From positions 1 through 8,349 of the forward strand of contig JBGTSD010000119.1 of NCBI GenBank assembly GCA_041940385.1: a stretch of DNA of 8,349 bases, given 5' to 3'. This DNA comes from JACVCK01 sp041940385. GTDB lineage: Bacteria; Planctomycetota; Phycisphaerae; Phycisphaerales; UBA1924. This document shows positions 6,442 through 8,349 of the stretch, piece after piece. Positions within the stretch are counted from its first letter, which is position 1. Each line of letters starts with the position of its first letter. The notes beneath the pieces were generated by a model. That model saw nothing but the letters and a program-made list of their open reading frames with translations, was not told the origin of the DNA and searched no databases. Position numbers and translations under genes: made by a program.

Positions 6442-7758
6442 GTGAACACGACCCAATTCTCGACATCGTGCGCCGTTCGTCCGCTCCTGCGGGCCGCGGT
6501 GCGGACGCTGGCGTTGGTGACTCTGCTCGTCGCTTCGGGCTGTACGACCGGGCAATCCACGGCGGTGTCGCCTCGGGCGACGGGTCCGGAGCCAGACGTC
6601 CGGATTCGGGTGGGCGCCGCCCACGATCGCGTGGTGTTCGGCTCCCCGGCGACGGTCGAGGTGGAGGCGGGTCCCTTCAGCCGCGGCTGGGTGCGGATGA
6701 CGACGCCCCTGACAGTCCGCCTGTCGGACGACGTCTGGCTGGTGACGGACCGTGCGGGCTCGGCCCGGCGGTTCGGGAGCGTGCGCCCGATCCGGATTCG
6801 CGCGGCCGACGGCGGCAGCGTGTCGGTGGACGGCGGGACCTACGCGGGCCAGATCGAGCTGATCGCGCGTCCCGGCATCTCCGCCGGCGCGTTCGACCTC
6901 ATCGCGCACGTGCCGATGGAGAAGTATCTCCCGGGCGTGCTGGCGAAGGAGCTGTACCAGGACTGGTCGCGCGGCGCGTTCGAAGCGCAGGCGATCGCGG
7001 CCCGTTCTTACGCGATGCACGAGCGCCAGCGCAACATCGCCAAGGGCGCGGACTACGACCTCGAGACCACCGAGGCCGACCAGGTCTACGGCGGCGACAC
7101 CAGCAATCGCACGGCGCTCGCGGCGGTGGAGGCCACGCGCGGGCTGGTGCTCACGTTCCGCGGGTTCCCGCTGCGGGCGTACTACTCGAGCACGTGCGGC
7201 GGGCGGCCGAACTCGGCGCGAGACGTGTGGCCGACGGGCCCGGGCTACGAGTACAACCTCGCGCAGCCGCTGCAGGCGCAGGCGCGCCCCCACTACTGCC
7301 AGAGCTCTCCGCTGTACCGCTGGACGGTGACGCGCGACATGGGCGACGTGGTGCGCAGGATCTCGGGGTACGCCACGCATCACGGGCTCAGCATCAAGGC
7401 GATCACGAGCGTCTCGCGGATCGAGCCGACCAAGCGGAGCGCGCTCGGGCGTCCCGCGGAGTTCAAGGTCACCGACGCGCAGGGCCGGTCGTGGACGATG
7501 AACGCGGAGCACCTGCGCTTCGCGCTCAACTACACCGACGGCTCGTCCATCCCCGCGGTGACGCGCCCGCAGCGCATCAACAGCGCGGACTTCGACGCCT
7601 TCGTGCGCGGCGGATCGGTGACCTTCAACGGACGCGGGTTCGGGCACGGCGTGGGCATGTGCCAGTTCTGCGTCGAGGGGCTCGGACGCAAGGGCGAGCG
7701 CGGCAGGGACATGGTCCTGCGCTTCTACCCCGGCGCGATCATCGAAAAGCTGTGGTGA
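6442..7758 (+). CDS. SpoIID/LytB domain lipoprotein, putative peptidoglycan lytic transglycosylase
   Basis: SpoIID-type enzymes cleave glycan strands of peptidoglycan that lack stem peptides. The 438-aa protein begins with a signal of basic and hydrophobic residues (15-30) and the lipobox VASGC, with the lipidated cysteine at 34. The SpoIID domain covers about 150-435: EKYLPGVLAKELYQDW (160-175), where E170 is the likely catalytic glutamate, EAQAIAARSYAM (181-192), YYSSTCGGRP (247-256) and GRGFGHGVGM (397-406), then LRFYPGAIIEKLW at the end. C252 and C286 occupy places where many family members have a cysteine pair, possibly metal-binding. The family motif GMSQ-G-A is here MCQFC (406-410). 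The N-terminal part at about 50-140 resembles the beta-rich region seen before SpoIID domains. It probably shares a transcript with the alpha-CTD gene 55 nt upstream. Not a sporulation gene in this context. Confidence 0.9.
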   Translation: MNTTQFSTSCAVRPLLRAAVRTLALVTLLVASGCTTGQSTAVSPRATGPEPDVRIRVGAAHDRVVFGSPATVEVEAGPFSRGWVRMTTPLTVRLSDDVWLVTDRAGSARRFGSVRPIRIRAADGGSVSVDGGTYAGQIELIARPGISAGAFDLIAHVPMEKYLPGVLAKELYQDWSRGAFEAQAIAARSYAMHERQRNIAKGADYDLETTEADQVYGGDTSNRTALAAVEATRGLVLTFRGFPLRAYYSSTCGGRPNSARDVWPTGPGYEYNLAQPLQAQARPHYCQSSPLYRWTVTRDMGDVVRRISGYATHHGLSIKAITSVSRIEPTKRSALGRPAEFKVTDAQGRSWTMNAEHLRFALNYTDGSSIPAVTRPQRINSADFDAFVRGGSVTFNGRGFGHGVGMCQFCVEGLGRKGERGRDMVLRFYPGAIIEKLW

Positions 7759-7773
7759 GCGACCCCCGGACGC

Positions 7774-8349
7774 TTACGGCGCGAAGACGTCGTAGGTCTT
7801 CGGCGCGCGCGGCGCCAGGATGACCATGGCCCGCGCCGGCCGATCGTTCGGCCCGAAGGACCGCACGCTCAGCATCGCTTCGCCCAGCGTCGGCGGCGAT
7901 TCCGCCGGCGGGCCCGCGATGATCATGCTCGAGGTCCTCGTGGGCTCCACGACGAACCCGGTCTCGTTGAGGTGCGCGTCGGAGCGCGGCGTCTCCGTCT
8001 CGCGCCAGCTCACGCCCGGCGCCTCGCTCGTGATCACGTAGGCATAGCCGGGCTCGAACGACGCCTCGATCGCCAGCGACTCGAACAGGCGGCCCTCGCT
8101 CCGCGCATCGAAGCCGGGCATCGGCAGGCCCGCGGCCTGCGCCGCGATCTCCTCGGCGCGCGAGAGCGTGGCGACGCCTTCGAAGAGCTGCGGCACGAGC
8201 TCGATGCGCACCACCGAGCCCGTCGCGGCCGGCGCCGTCCAGCAGCGGACCAGGAAGCGCAGCGCGCCGGCGGGCAGCGCACGGCGAAGGCCGTCCACGA
8301 CGATCGGCGCCCCCTCGTCGATCGACCGGCCGCGGAACGCCTCGCGCCA
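7774..8349 (-). CDS. Hypothetical protein, C-terminal 191 residues only
   Basis: The frame is open to the right edge, so the true start lies outside the window; the GTG at 8298 has no better claim than upstream codons. I do not recognise a family. The visible part reads as a soluble protein rich in beta-strand pattern (ALRFLVRCWTAPAATGSVVRIELVPQ), with a short helix-like stretch (SRAEEIAAQAAGLP) and the ending APKTYDVFAP. No membrane helix, repeat or catalytic motif is seen. It ends 15 nt from the convergent SpoIID-like gene. GC-rich codon use supports coding. It may be an exported or envelope-associated protein, but that is a guess. Confidence 0.68.
   Translation of the reverse strand, partial: WREAFRGRSIDEGAPIVVDGLRRALPAGALRFLVRCWTAPAATGSVVRIELVPQLFEGVATLSRAEEIAAQAAGLPMPGFDARSEGRLFESLAIEASFEPGYAYVITSEAPGVSWRETETPRSDAHLNETGFVVEPTRTSSMIIAGPPAESPPTLGEAMLSVRSFGPNDRPARAMVILAPRAPKTYDVFAP
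7779..7806. terminator. Candidate bidirectional hairpin at the convergent junction
   Basis: CGAAGAC (7782-7788) and GTCTTCG (7796-7802) form a 7-bp stem with a 7-base loop. It can extend by three base pairs past one bulged G (7803). It lies 20 nt after the SpoIID-like stop and inside the last codons of the opposite gene. No T tract follows on either strand, so termination is uncertain; it is also partly coding sequence. Confidence 0.35.

Noticed and set aside
6301..7647. Minus-strand open frame (448 codons) opposite the SpoIID-like gene
   Set aside because: Arg/His-rich shadow; the plus strand has clear catalytic motifs and a signal peptide.

Overview
The window is very GC-rich, with G or C in most third codon positions. 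It looks like a chromosomal segment of a Planctomycetota bacterium, most likely of the class Phycisphaerae. The best pointer is a stand-alone protein that joins TPR repeats to two RNA polymerase alpha C-terminal domains, an architecture I associate with planctomycetes. The mix of a TgpA/DUF58 pair, ScpB and a SpoIID-like lipoprotein fits this. The lineage call is an inference from gene content; there is no rRNA or other marker here.

Region 1 (1-3457, minus strand) reads scpB, then a small lipoprotein, DUF58 and a TgpA-type transglutaminase that runs off the left edge. scpB and the lipoprotein overlap by ATGA. DUF58 and tgpA overlap by 10 nt, and a strong ribosome binding site lies inside the end of DUF58. 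scpB and DUF58 have no Shine-Dalgarno sequence. Each instead has a TANACT hexamer exactly six bases before its ATG, which is the geometry expected for a leaderless mRNA.

Region 2 (3458-5346) holds a 148-nt divergent spacer, a small hypothetical helical protein (79 aa) and a MATE-family transporter with its own ribosome binding site and a -10-like element.

Region 3 (5343-7758, plus strand) starts with a good sigma70-like promoter that overlaps the end of the transporter gene. It continues with the TPR/double alpha-CTD protein and a SpoIID/LytB-domain lipoprotein, likely co-transcribed, with a small hairpin directly before the second gene's ribosome binding site.

Region 4 (7774-8349, minus strand) is the C-terminal part of an unrecognised protein that converges on the SpoIID gene. 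A hairpin near the junction could end transcription.

Most genes are recognisable families: chromosome segregation, cell envelope and transport. I see no mobile element, CRISPR array, tRNA or rRNA. The least explained parts are the double alpha-CTD protein, the possible leaderless promoters and the two unrecognised proteins. No gap between genes exceeds 150 nt.
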